A program made the position numbers and the translations under genes. From Spartobacteria bacterium (GTDB taxonomy: Bacteria > Verrucomicrobiota > Verrucomicrobiia > Chthoniobacterales > UBA10450), in NCBI GenBank assembly GCA_003134785.1, contig PLCN01000015.1:92037-156036 (forward strand): a stretch of 64,000 nt of DNA, given 5' to 3'. Shown here in pieces: positions 52,783-60,755 of the stretch (positions within the stretch are counted from its first letter, which is position 1; the number at the start of each line of letters is the position of its first letter). The notes below the pieces were generated by a model. That model was not told where the DNA came from, did no database searches, and worked only from the letters and a program-made list of their open reading frames with translations.

Positions 52783-53131
52783 CCGCGAGCGCGAGCAGGT
52801 AATGTTCGGCGCTGAGGAATTCATCCTTCAGCTTCGCCATCTCCTTTTCCGCCGCATCGATCGTCGCGCGCAGCTCGTTGCCGATACGAACATCATAATT
52901 CCCACCTTGGATTTTCGGCCGCCGGTCCAGCTCCTTGTTCAACTGATCCCGCAGCTGCGGGACGGTCACGCCCATCTTTTCCAGAAGCGGCCGCGTCACG
53001 CCGTCGGTCTGATCCAAAAGCGCGAGCAGAAAATGCTCGTTAGTTATTTCCTGCTGGTTGAACTGCGAGGCGACATCCTGCGCGGCCTGCAACGCTTCCT
53101 GCATCTTTTGGGTAAATTTATCCGGTCGCAT
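52783..53131 (-). pseudogene. Truncated clpB 5' end (second copy)
   Basis: About 116 codons from the ATG, nearly identical in protein to intact ClpB ([20 protein letters not shown]; changes at four positions), cut off after EHYLLALA. Beyond the breakpoint the frame runs into vapC antisense sequence and is unrelated. At DNA level it is about 89% identical with mainly synonymous differences, so the copy was under protein-level selection before truncation. It most likely came from a related clpB locus by recombination. The surviving fragment equals the Clp-N domain; a functional short N-domain protein is possible but unlikely. Confidence 0.85.
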
Positions 53132-53236
53132 ACTTCATTCTATGGTTCGGATATCGACGAACAACTAGACTTAAGTCTCGTTGTGGCCCGCCTCCTTTGG
53201 CCTTGCCGAAAACCGCTCGTTGCGCTGTCTTGTCCC

Positions 53237-53848
53237 ATGCCCGCCCGTCGTAACCGGCCGAAGCGCGAGAACTTCAACATCGCAGCGTCGCTTCCGTTTC
53301 AGCTCCGGCTGGAGGACTTCGAAATCGCGATGCAGGATGTTTACGATCTCTTTCACGACGTCAATACAGGCCTGCTCGAAAAAGGATTGGAGCGCCTCGA
53401 CGATTTTCTTCGACCAGCAATCATGTCCGGCCTGCTCTCCGATCTGCTCACAGCGAGCCTGTCGAAGCATTCGCGCGCGCTGACCCAAAACAATTACTTC
53501 AACGGGCATCCCGATCTTGTCGTAAAGGGAGCGTATCCGACCGACTCGATCAAGGCGGGGACGGAAGGCGTTGAAATCAAGACGACGCGGAAGAGTGGAG
53601 GTGCGGTCGATACGCACGGGGCCCGCGATCAATGGATGGCGGTCTTTGTTTACAATATCGACAACGCCACCGAACCGGCCCGTGAGCGCGCTCCAATGGC
53701 ATTCACCGAAATCTATCTGGCGCAGGTCTCGATCTCCGATTTCCGAAAAAATGCGCGCGGAGAACTCGGCACCCGCACCGCCACGCTGCACCGCGAAGGA
53801 GTTCTCAAGCTGCGCGAGAACTGGATCTACAAAGCAACGCTTAGCTAA
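53237..53848 (+). CDS. Putative type II restriction endonuclease (PD-(D/E)XK)
   Basis: A 203-residue protein. The segment GHPDLVVKGAYP through GTEGVEIKTTR has the PD...ExK pattern of a metal-dependent nuclease core, followed by GARDQWMAVFVYNID. It is convergent with a DNA methyltransferase gene and the two share the octamer TTAGCTAA, in which both stop codons lie. Pairing with the methyltransferase makes a type II restriction-modification system likely. The target sequence is unknown. The start at 53237 (MPARRNRPKRENFN) is chosen because upstream sequence is antisense to the clpB copy. Confidence 0.78.
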   Translation: MPARRNRPKRENFNIAASLPFQLRLEDFEIAMQDVYDLFHDVNTGLLEKGLERLDDFLRPAIMSGLLSDLLTASLSKHSRALTQNNYFNGHPDLVVKGAYPTDSIKAGTEGVEIKTTRKSGGAVDTHGARDQWMAVFVYNIDNATEPARERAPMAFTEIYLAQVSISDFRKNARGELGTRTATLHREGVLKLRENWIYKATLS

Positions 53849-55028
53849 GCTTCATCGCGCGTAGTTTCGGAATCGCCGTTCGCGCCGTATCGAAATAACG
53901 TTGGTCCTTTTCAATCCCGATGCTCGCGTAGCCGAGCGCTTCCGCGGCAGCGAGAGTGGAACCCGCGCCGGCAAATGTGTCGAGAAGCGTGCCTTCGCCG
54001 AGCGGCAGCACCGCTCGAACAATCTTTCGCATGAACGCCTGCGGCTTGAGACTCGGGTGAGGCGCGAGGGCGCGCTCCTGTTTGCGCGTCGGCGCGGACG
54101 CAATCACGTCGCCGAAAGGCTGGTCTTTTGAAGGCCGGCGAAAGCCGCCCGTCTTCCAGCGTCGCAGATTATCCTGCACCCGACCTTCGATCGGCTTGCG
54201 AAAAATCAACCACGGTTCCCACATCGAGCGCGGCATCACGCTCACATCCGTAAACTCGGTATGCGCCGCTTTCGGCCGGTCGCCGCCGCGCATCGTCATC
54301 GTCAAACGAATAATCTCCCCCCGCCGTTCGAACCCCGCCCGCGTTACGGCATTCGCGACGACAAACGATAGGAGCGGATTCGACGCAACCAGAACATGTC
54401 CGCCCGGAACGACCACGGGAAGAAGTAGTCGCGACCAGGCGAAGAAGAACCGCTCCAGCTCTCCGATGTCATCCCGTGAAAGCACCGTGAAACGCGGCAG
54501 CGGCGCGCGCTTGTTCCCATCGAACGAGGGCGGGATGCGCCACACACCGCCGCGCCCGTTGCGCAATTTTGCCTGTTCCTGCTCGCTGTACTCGATCAAT
54601 CCGTACGGCGGATCGGTCACGACCGCTTCCACGCTGTTCGTAGGCGCTTTCGCCAGCCAGTCGAAACAATCGCCATGAATGAGCGTCGCGTTTCCAAACC
54701 GAAACGCCTCGCGCTCCAGAATTATAGCGGCGGTCTGTGACCGCCGAATCGAATTCACCTCGGCACCATTCGCAAATGCCAGCGTCGCCTGCGCCTCCTC
54801 GCGCACGACATAATGGCCGCGATCGATCTTGGTGAAGAGCCTCGGCGTGTTAAGCCGCAGATAAGACCGCACCGAAGAGGATGGCGTCGGCCCGATCCGT
54901 TGGCTCACCCCCTCGGCAATTTCCGCCACCGTCGCCCCGCGCGTCCGGTACGCCAGTGTCTCCATAATCGCATCCCGCACCGCTCCCGGCTTGCGCTTCG
55001 CATTGGATTTAATGTCGGAATATTTCAA
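53841..55028 (-). CDS. DNA methyltransferase (N6-adenine or N4-cytosine, beta-type motif order)
   Basis: A 395-residue enzyme. An N-terminal winged-helix-like domain (about 1-75; GATVAEIAEGVSQRIGPTPS) precedes the catalytic domain. Motif IV VVTDPPYGLIEY comes first and the SAM-binding motif I LLDTFAGAGSTLAAAEALGY comes near the C terminus, which is the beta-class order; HPSLKPQAFMRKI is motif X. The codons for residues 90-104 (NSIRRSQTAAII) overlap a palindromic repeat. It is convergent with the PD-(D/E)XK nuclease gene; the pair forms a restriction-modification system. Confidence 0.9.
   Translation of the reverse strand: MKYSDIKSNAKRKPGAVRDAIMETLAYRTRGATVAEIAEGVSQRIGPTPSSSVRSYLRLNTPRLFTKIDRGHYVVREEAQATLAFANGAEVNSIRRSQTAAIILEREAFRFGNATLIHGDCFDWLAKAPTNSVEAVVTDPPYGLIEYSEQEQAKLRNGRGGVWRIPPSFDGNKRAPLPRFTVLSRDDIGELERFFFAWSRLLLPVVVPGGHVLVASNPLLSFVVANAVTRAGFERRGEIIRLTMTMRGGDRPKAAHTEFTDVSVMPRSMWEPWLIFRKPIEGRVQDNLRRWKTGGFRRPSKDQPFGDVIASAPTRKQERALAPHPSLKPQAFMRKIVRAVLPLGEGTLLDTFAGAGSTLAAAEALGYASIGIEKDQRYFDTARTAIPKLRAMKLS
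54725..54747. repeat. Palindromic repeat inside the methyltransferase gene
   Basis: TAGCGGCGGTCTGTGACCGC followed by CGA matches the arms of the intergenic repeats at 59966 and 63276 except for one central base. It is translated in the methyltransferase linker between the N-terminal domain and the catalytic domain. Confidence 0.75.
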
Positions 55029-55071
55029 CGCTTCAACTTAGACGTCTCGACGTCTTTGGCGCAACCTCGAA

Positions 55072-55179
55072 ATGCGCTACGGCCCCCGATCAAGTGGCAA
55101 AGAAATCCGCGATCCGGACGAGGCGATCGCACGAGTGGAAGCGCTTGGGTTGCGCGTTCTCGCGGAGCGCATCGAGTAA
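55072..55179 (+). CDS. Possible 35-residue protein or gene remnant
   Basis: An ATG-started frame encoding MRYGPRSSGKEIRDPDEAIA followed by RVEALGLRVLAERIE. The composition is protein-like (amphipathic helix), but the frame is short and may be the remnant of a longer gene at the edge of the restriction-modification island. No family is recognised. Confidence 0.25.
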   Translation: MRYGPRSSGKEIRDPDEAIARVEALGLRVLAERIE

Positions 55180-55191
55180 GCATAGGCACTG

Positions 55192-55535
55192 CTAGTGCAG
55201 CAGCGCGCGCACCTTGGCCAACACGTCATCCAGGGTCGCGGCTGGAAGCCGGGCCGCTAACCTGGCCTGGCGCGCAGACCAGTCGAGGCTTTTGACCTGA
55301 TCGCAAGGCACGACGCCTTTAATTGGAAGGCCGTCGGGAAGCTTGACTTCGAAGGGGTAGCCTTTGACCTGGCTGGTGACGGGGCAGAACAAGGCGAGGC
55401 CGGTTTTTGGTTGTAGCTGCGCGGTGAAAGAGCGACAGCGGGGCGATGCCCAGCCTGTTCGTGTCCAGCCTGCGGCGTGAATTGAAGCCAGACGAGGTCT
55501 CCGCGCCCGGGAATGTATTTTCCTGCCACTACCAA
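55192..55535 (-). pseudogene. mazF-like toxin gene with a one-base frameshift
   Basis: The first part (TTG start, YIPGRGDLVWLQFTPQAGHE, HRPAVALSPRSYNQK) is the N-terminal half of MazF. After YNQK the frame fails, but the next frame continues as KTGLALFCPVTSQVKGYPFE and LPDGLPIKGVVPCDQVKSLD, the normal C-terminal half. Restoring one A in the A5 run (T5 on the plus strand at 55404-55408) rejoins them exactly as in intact relatives (YNxKTGLALxCP). The gene overlaps mazE by seven bases. It is either inactivated, a sequencing error in a homopolymer, or expressed by slippage. Confidence 0.82.
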
Positions 55536-55771
55536 ACCTCTCGTCCCTGCGCATCGCCGGTGGCGACTTCGCCGTGCAGGTTTTTGCGGGTGATGGCGGC
55601 CACCAGATCATCCAAACGGTACTCCCTTGCGGTAATCGGGGCGACCACGATACGGCCTTTGGCGACGCAAACCTGGACCGGATGGCCTTCATGCACTTTG
55701 ATCTCGTCCGCGAAAGTTTTCGGAATGCGAAGGGCGAGACTGTTACCCCATTTCTGCAGAATGGCCTTCAT
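55529..55771 (-). CDS. mazE: MazE-like antitoxin (AbrB/SpoVT fold)
   Basis: An 80-residue antitoxin with an N-terminal swapped-hairpin DNA-binding domain (AILQKWGNSLALRIPKTFAD, VHEGHPVQVCVAKGRIVVAP) and a C-terminal toxin-binding tail (YRLDDLVAAITRKNLHGEVA). It is intact while the partner mazF is frameshifted, as expected if antitoxin alone is retained. It probably represses its own promoter. Confidence 0.9.
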   Translation of the reverse strand: MKAILQKWGNSLALRIPKTFADEIKVHEGHPVQVCVAKGRIVVAPITAREYRLDDLVAAITRKNLHGEVATGDAQGREVW

Positions 55772-55874
55772 GATGTTGATACATTGGCGATACCGGACGC
55801 CGGAGCAAGATCAAAAGGCGGGCGCCCGCGCCGGGAGTGGCGCGGCGGGATTGCAGAGCGCCTTGATGCGGCAG

Positions 55875-55900
55875 CTAGCCACGCCGCTGTGAGGCGTGCT
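55875..55900. repeat. Small dyad upstream of the MFS gene
   Basis: GCCACGCCGCTGTGAGGCGTGC forms a hairpin with arms CACGCC/GGCGTG and a CTGTGA centre, like one arm of the larger repeats. It lies 40 bases before the MFS start in the mazE-MFS divergent gap. Confidence 0.55.
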
Positions 55901-55939
55901 CGTTGCGGGAGCGCCGCTCTCCGCGTATCAGTCTGTCCG

Positions 55940-57226
55940 ATGAACGCCGGGGAGAAATCATTTTGGGGGAATGCGCTGGCCTTGCTCCGGCAGGGACCAT
56001 TCCGGCGCTACATCATCGGTTCGGCCATCTCCGATACCGGCACCTGGATGCAGGTAATGGCGCAAGGCTGGGTGATGAGTTCGCTCACGAATCGCGGATT
56101 CTTGCTCGGCCTCGCCGCCGCCGCGGCGGGAGTGCCAACGATTCTGCTCGCGATGAAAGGTGGCGAGGCTGCCGATCGCCATGACAAACGGAAAATTCTC
56201 ATCTGGACCCAAGTTGTCCAAACCGCGCTCGCACTTGTTCTTGGCTTTCTTGTTTACACCGGGCGCATTCAAATCTGGCACGTGATCGTGCTGGCCTTGT
56301 GCCTGGGAACCTGCATCGCGTTCGAGATGCCGGCGATCAACGCACTGGTTCCAGAACTCGTTAGGCGGGACGAGATCGCGACTGCCATCGCGCTCGATCG
56401 TTCGGTCTTTCACGGCTCGCGGCTGGTTGGTCCATCGCTGGCGGGTTTGTTCGTTGGATGGTGGGGAGCTGCTTCTGCGTTCTTTTGCAATGCAGCTACG
56501 TTTTCTGCCCTGATTATTGCGCTGGCTTCGCTGCCACCACGCACAATCGGGACAGCAGCCGAGGAAGAGCAACGCAAGTCCGGATTCAAGGAAGGCCTGA
56601 TTTACGTGCGCAACGATCGCACCATTCTCTGCATGATTGCGCTCATTGCCTTGAGCACGATTTTCATTTTCCCATTCCTTTCCGCCATGCTTCCGCTGTA
56701 TGTGCGCAACGTTCTCCAACTCGGGCCCGGTCCCATGGGTTATCTCATGGCCGTGTCGGGCACCGGGTCCCTTCTCGGTGCGCTCGGATTGTTAAGCGTG
56801 CCGCGCCATTTACGATTTCGATTCATGACCGGCGCAGTGATCGTCGTGGGGCTCGCGCTTTGCTCTATGGCGCGCTCCGATGGTTTTATTTTCAGTGCGA
56901 TCTCAATGGGTGTACTCGCGATCGGGCTCTCGGCGAATTTCGGTTTGGCCAGTACGATTGTGCAGGAGCGCGCCCCCGGGCCGTTGCGCGGAAGAATCTC
57001 GGCCATCTTTGGTTTGAGCTTCTTCGGTCTCACGCCGGTGGGAAGCCTCCTCACCCCCGCCTTCGCGGATCTGGTCGGTTTGCGCATCGCTCTTATCGTC
57101 GGTGGTATCGTCTACGGAACTCTCGCGGTCGTGGTCCTAGGCGTCGCTGGGCGCACCGACTGCGAAAAGACAGCGCGCGCTGTCGTCAAAGCAGATGCGG
57201 AGGCGCAGGCTGCGCCGGTCGCGTAA
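55940..57226 (+). CDS. MFS transporter (EntS-like)
   Basis: A 428-residue major facilitator protein of about 12 spans. The N-terminal FRRYIIGSAISDTGTWMQVM and AQGWVMSSLTNRG match the EntS/MFS_3 type seen in siderophore and drug exporters; GGEAADRHDKRKILIWTQVV is the conserved loop 2-3. The start at 55940 (MNAGEKSFWG) precedes the first span. A TIM-barrel protein gene follows 10 bases downstream, so they probably form an operon. The substrate is unknown. Confidence 0.9.
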   Translation: MNAGEKSFWGNALALLRQGPFRRYIIGSAISDTGTWMQVMAQGWVMSSLTNRGFLLGLAAAAAGVPTILLAMKGGEAADRHDKRKILIWTQVVQTALALVLGFLVYTGRIQIWHVIVLALCLGTCIAFEMPAINALVPELVRRDEIATAIALDRSVFHGSRLVGPSLAGLFVGWWGAASAFFCNAATFSALIIALASLPPRTIGTAAEEEQRKSGFKEGLIYVRNDRTILCMIALIALSTIFIFPFLSAMLPLYVRNVLQLGPGPMGYLMAVSGTGSLLGALGLLSVPRHLRFRFMTGAVIVVGLALCSMARSDGFIFSAISMGVLAIGLSANFGLASTIVQERAPGPLRGRISAIFGLSFFGLTPVGSLLTPAFADLVGLRIALIVGGIVYGTLAVVVLGVAGRTDCEKTARAVVKADAEAQAAPVA

Positions 57227-57236
57227 GCCTCGCACG

Positions 57237-58148
57237 ATGATCTCGTTTTCGACCTGCTGGAACTCGGGACGGCATACCGCCGGCGATGAAATGTTGCGCG
57301 AGATCAAGGACCTCGGCTTTGATCGCGTGGAGCTGGGTCACGGCATCCGCATTTCGCTCATGCCTGGAATTCAAAAAATGTTCGATGCCGGTGAGGTCGA
57401 GTTCACCAGTCTGCATAACTTCTGTCCACTCCCGGTCGAGATCATGAAAGCGTCGCCTGACTGCTACAAGTTCTCCGCGGCCTATTCGAAGGAACGAGAG
57501 CGGGCCATCAAACAAACCTTCCAGACGATCGATTTCGCGAAACGACTCGGCGCTCCGTTCGTCGTTCTTCATTGCGGCGAAATCGAAATGAATCCGATCA
57601 CCGACGAATTGATCGCCCTGGCGAAGAAGGGCGAAATATTTTCGCGAGAATATGTGCGTAAGAAAGTGAAGGCGGTCCAGACGCGTGAAGCCGCGGCGCC
57701 GCCCTATCTCGAACGGGTCAAAGATTCGCTCAAGCGCGTCGCCGAATATGCGGCAAAGAAAAACATTCGTCTCGGCGTGGAAGGCCGGCGTGGCTACGAG
57801 GAGATCCCGACCGAGCGTGAATTGCCGGCGTTGCTCGATGAGTTGGACTCACCGCAACTTGGTTATTGGCACGATATAGGACACATCCAGGTCAAAGAGA
57901 ATCTCGGCTTCGTGAATCACGAAGAATGGCTGCGTGCGATCGGTCCGCGCGCGCTCGGCTGTCACATGCAGGATTGCATCTGGCCCGGGCAGGACCATCA
58001 GCCGCCTTTCGCCGGCATGGTCGATTTGGAGAATCTTGTTCCGCTCCTTCCCGCGAACTGCTTATTTGTCTGGGAACTAAGCCCGCGCAAAACGCCGGAA
58101 GAAATTCGGAAATCACTGGCGATCTGGAAAGAGCGATTCGGCGAATGA
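57237..58148 (+). CDS. Xylose-isomerase-like TIM-barrel protein
   Basis: A 303-residue protein of the AP endonuclease 2/sugar phosphate isomerase superfamily. FSTCWNSGRHTAGDEMLREI, DRVELGHG, SLHNFCPLP, FVVLHCGEIEM, GVEGRRGYEEIP, YWHDIGHIQVKENLG and GCHMQDCIWPGQDHQPP carry the metal-binding Glu, His and Asp positions expected. Sugar isomerase or epimerase activity is likely; the substrate is unknown. Its stop overlaps the start of the membrane protein gene (ATGA). Confidence 0.88.
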   Translation: MISFSTCWNSGRHTAGDEMLREIKDLGFDRVELGHGIRISLMPGIQKMFDAGEVEFTSLHNFCPLPVEIMKASPDCYKFSAAYSKERERAIKQTFQTIDFAKRLGAPFVVLHCGEIEMNPITDELIALAKKGEIFSREYVRKKVKAVQTREAAAPPYLERVKDSLKRVAEYAAKKNIRLGVEGRRGYEEIPTERELPALLDELDSPQLGYWHDIGHIQVKENLGFVNHEEWLRAIGPRALGCHMQDCIWPGQDHQPPFAGMVDLENLVPLLPANCLFVWELSPRKTPEEIRKSLAIWKERFGE

Positions 58149-59203
58149 AAAAAACTCTCCTCACCATTCTGCAACTCGCAGTCACGGGCGCGCTGCTTTA
58201 CTGGGTTTTCCACGATCCCTCTGTTCGCGCCGCTATGGCCGTGGCGATGCGGGAAGCGCATTATCGCTGGATCGCCGCCGCCATCCTCGCCTACATCATC
58301 GTGGAGTTTGCCGCAGTCGTGCGCTGGAAAATTTTGCTGAAAGTCCAGGGTATCAGTCTCAGCACGCCACGCATCAGCGGGCTGTTCTTGATTGGCATGT
58401 TCTACAACCAGTTTCTCCCGGGGGGAACCGGCGGCGACATCGTCAAAACGTATCTGCTTTGGAAGGAAACTCCGGACAAGAAATCGGGGGCACTTCTCGC
58501 GGTCTTGTTCGATCGTATGATCGGTCTCATCGCGCTGATCGTGATCACCGGTGTTTTGATCTTCCTGCGCTATAATTGGCTGACTCGGGAAACGGGAACT
58601 CGCCTGGACGATAATCCACTGCACAACCCGAAGTTTTACGTCCTGGTCGTCCTCGCGGTGTTCGCGAGTTCCGTGGTCTTTGTCGCGAGCACGTTTCTCA
58701 TTAGCGGATTCAATCTGGTGCGCCACTTGCCGAATCGTTTCCCCGGGCGCGAGAAATTGATTGAGATCGGCGCGGCGTATCACCTTTACGCGCGTCACTG
58801 GCGCGCCACCGCCGGCGCCTTCGTGGCGTCGCTGTTTTGTCACCTTGGAACGTTCGCCACCTTCCTGTGTGTAGCCTACGCCTTTAGCGCGAATGTCGCG
58901 GTAATCGATTTCTTCGCGGTCATGCCGATCGAACGAACGATTTCGTCGCTCCCCATCAGTTTCGCCGGGGTTGGCACGCGCGAATTCATCCTGCAGGTGA
59001 TGCTCTTCAACCTTTGTGCCGTTCCTCCAGCCGTCGCGAGGATGATTGGACTGACGGGTTTTACCGTCATCCTCCTTTGTTGTCTGCCGGGCGGGATTGT
59101 TTATTTCTTTTACCGGCCGAGCGGAGCGACGGGGCACGTCAAAATGCGCGAGATGAAAGAAGAATTCGCCACGCTCGAGCATGAAATCAGCGAGCAAGAA
59201 TAA
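58145..59203 (+). CDS. UPF0104/AglD-like flippase-type membrane protein
   Basis: A 352-residue protein with about eight spans (KTLLTILQLAVTGALLYWVF, ISGLFLIGMFYNQFLPGGTG), the conserved GGTGGDIVKTYLL, and ISFAGVGTREFILQVM near the C terminus. The family includes the lysylphosphatidylglycerol synthase transmembrane part and AglD; bacterial members are proposed to move lipids or glycolipids across the membrane. It is translationally coupled to the TIM-barrel gene and overlaps the RibD-C gene by 23 bases. Confidence 0.88.
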   Translation: MKKTLLTILQLAVTGALLYWVFHDPSVRAAMAVAMREAHYRWIAAAILAYIIVEFAAVVRWKILLKVQGISLSTPRISGLFLIGMFYNQFLPGGTGGDIVKTYLLWKETPDKKSGALLAVLFDRMIGLIALIVITGVLIFLRYNWLTRETGTRLDDNPLHNPKFYVLVVLAVFASSVVFVASTFLISGFNLVRHLPNRFPGREKLIEIGAAYHLYARHWRATAGAFVASLFCHLGTFATFLCVAYAFSANVAVIDFFAVMPIERTISSLPISFAGVGTREFILQVMLFNLCAVPPAVARMIGLTGFTVILLCCLPGGIVYFFYRPSGATGHVKMREMKEEFATLEHEISEQE

Positions 59204-59954
59204 GAAAAAGGTGGGAGGGACCTTAGCGTCTCGATCCCGGTCACGCGTCCCACCGGGACGCGGCTACAGCAAACGCCCGTTCGTAGCCGCGACCTTTGCG
59301 ATGACGGTCGATGGCAAAATCACGACGAAGAATTTTTCGCCGGTCGATTTCACTTCGCGCGAAGACAAGATGCACTTGCTCCGTCAGCGCGCGCTAGGCG
59401 ACGCGGTCCTGATCGGACACAGCACCCTCAAGCAGGACAATATCCGGCTCGGATTGCCGCACGCGGAGCTGCGCGAAGCGCGCGTGGCTCGCGGCCAATC
59501 GCCCTATCCCCTGCGCGTAATCGTTTCCAACGAAGGACGGATCGATCCAAGCCTGAACATTTTCCAAACGGATATTTCTCCGATCGTCATTTTTTCCACT
59601 GTCCGCATGCCGGCGCGGCATCAGAAACTACTGCGTGCGAAAGCGACGCTTCACCTGAGCGACGCTCGATCCGTCGACCTTGCGTGGATGCTGCAGCAAT
59701 TGCGAAGCGAATACAAAATTCGAATGCTCGCCTGCGAAGGTGGCGCCACGCTTTTTCGAGCGTTGCTCGAGAAGGATTTGGTCGACCAGCTTAATCTCAC
59801 GATCGCGCCTTATCTCTTCGGCGGTGCGAATGCCCCGACGCTCACCGGCTTGAGCAAGACTTTTTTCCCGCGCAGCATCCATTGCTCGCTCACGGAAATG
59901 CGAACGATCGGCGAGGAATGCTTCCTCACTTATCGAATCAGACGCCGGCGCTGA
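59181..59954 (+). CDS. RibD C-terminal-domain reductase
   Basis: A 257-residue protein with the RibD_C/dihydrofolate-reductase fold: RPFVAATFAMTVDGKITTKN, ALGDAVLIGHSTLKQDN, PLRVIVSNEGRIDPS, MLACEGGATLFRALLEKDLV and LNLTIAPYLFGGANAPTLTG. RibD's deaminase half is absent. It would reduce a pyrimidine-ribose intermediate or a related substrate with NADPH. The N terminus (LASRSRSRVPPGRGYS) is repeat-derived, so the true start may be further in. It overlaps the UPF0104 gene by 23 bases. Confidence 0.85.
   Translation: MKSASKNKKKVGGTLASRSRSRVPPGRGYSKRPFVAATFAMTVDGKITTKNFSPVDFTSREDKMHLLRQRALGDAVLIGHSTLKQDNIRLGLPHAELREARVARGQSPYPLRVIVSNEGRIDPSLNIFQTDISPIVIFSTVRMPARHQKLLRAKATLHLSDARSVDLAWMLQQLRSEYKIRMLACEGGATLFRALLEKDLVDQLNLTIAPYLFGGANAPTLTGLSKTFFPRSIHCSLTEMRTIGEECFLTYRIRRRR
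59245..59269. repeat. Half-repeat inside the RibD-C gene 5' end
   Basis: GCGTCCCACCGGGACGC is a dyad followed by GGCTACAG, the right-hand end of the CTGTAGCC...GGCTACAG family. It is translated as part of the N terminus. Confidence 0.6.
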
Positions 59955-59965
59955 GCCGCCATCTT

Positions 59966-60041
59966 CTGTAGCGGCGGTCTATGACCGCCCCGAACGTGTG
60001 TCGTGCAGCGATCTTTCGGCGGTCATAGACCGCCGCTACAG
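59966..60041. repeat. CTGTAGCGGCGG...CCGCCGCTACAG inverted repeat between convergent genes
   Basis: The outer arms CTGTAGCGGCGGTCTATGAC and the complementary right arm (ending at 60041) are each internally dyadic around CTATGA/TCATAG. It separates the RibD-C gene and the DUF1272 gene; the latter's stop TAG is the CTGTAG of the right arm read on the minus strand. Confidence 0.88.
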
Positions 60042-60227
60042 TAAAGTCGAATCCGCCTTACCCCGTGGTCGTCGAACCAGTTCGCCGCCGCAGTTCGGGC
60101 AGACGTTGGCCATGTCTCCCGCGCACGACGCGCAAAACGTGCATTCGTAAATGCAGATGCAAGCTTCGTCCCTTGCACCCAGCTTCTGCCCGCATTTCTC
60201 GCAGGCTGCCTTCATTTCGAGCGCCAT
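60036..60227 (-). CDS. DUF1272 small zinc-binding protein
   Basis: A 63-residue protein with Cys pairs ACEKCGQKL, CICIYECTFCASC and CPNCGGEL, the pattern of DUF1272, a family of unknown function that probably binds two zinc ions. The C-terminal KADSTLL and stop run into the palindromic repeat. It is divergent from the SRPBCC gene. Confidence 0.85.
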   Translation of the reverse strand: MALEMKAACEKCGQKLGARDEACICIYECTFCASCAGDMANVCPNCGGELVRRPRGKADSTLL

Positions 60228-60305
60228 CGTTACCTTTCAGTCGATTGCCATGATTCCCGAACAGTTTATCGTGTGCGGCGGATTCGCACGAGCGCTTCCG
60301 CGTCG

Positions 60306-60755
60306 ATGCACACCGGGAATTCGATCATCATGCACGCGCCGAGGATGGCGATTTTCGAGACGGCGGCCAACCTTGAGTTGTGGCCGAAAATCCTCCCGCA
60401 CTACCGCTACATCCACTACCTGGAGCGCGGTGACGATCGCAATCTCGTGGTCATGGCCGCGGTCCGTTCCGGTATTCCGATCACGTGGACTTCCGAGCAG
60501 GTGATCGACCGGAAAAATGTTGAGGTGCACTTTCACCATCTGAAAGCGTGGACGAAAGGGATGCATGTCGTCTGGACATTTAAGGAAACTCCCGCTGGAG
60601 TCTTGGTCGAGATCATGCACGAGATGAAATTCCGTAACCGTCTGCTGGCCCCGATTGTTGAGCCGATCATCGGCAATTTTTTCATCCATCATGTCGCCGG
60701 TAAAACTTTGCGTTGCATGAAAGCCTATCTCGAAGAATCCCCCCGCCACCGATGA
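60306..60755 (+). CDS. SRPBCC/polyketide-cyclase-like protein
   Basis: A 149-residue START-like lipid-binding protein: APRMAIFETAANLELWPKIL, HYRYIHYLERGDDRNLVVM, KAWTKGMHVVWTFKETPAGV and VEIMHEMKFRNRLLAPIVEP. These folds bind hydrophobic ligands such as polyketide or lipid chains. The stop overlaps the fabF start by four bases (ATGA), so it may act with FabF on an acyl product. The start at 60306 is chosen; an upstream start is also open. Confidence 0.8.
   Translation: MHTGNSIIMHAPRMAIFETAANLELWPKILPHYRYIHYLERGDDRNLVVMAAVRSGIPITWTSEQVIDRKNVEVHFHHLKAWTKGMHVVWTFKETPAGVLVEIMHEMKFRNRLLAPIVEPIIGNFFIHHVAGKTLRCMKAYLEESPRHR

Noticed and set aside
52802..53236. Upstream extension of the nuclease gene
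   Set aside because: The extension is the antisense of the truncated clpB copy, not a genuine domain.
57998..59197. Minus-strand frame of 399 codons opposite the UPF0104 gene
   Set aside because: The plus strand encodes a clear polytopic membrane protein with family motifs; the minus product is highly charged and unlike a protein family.
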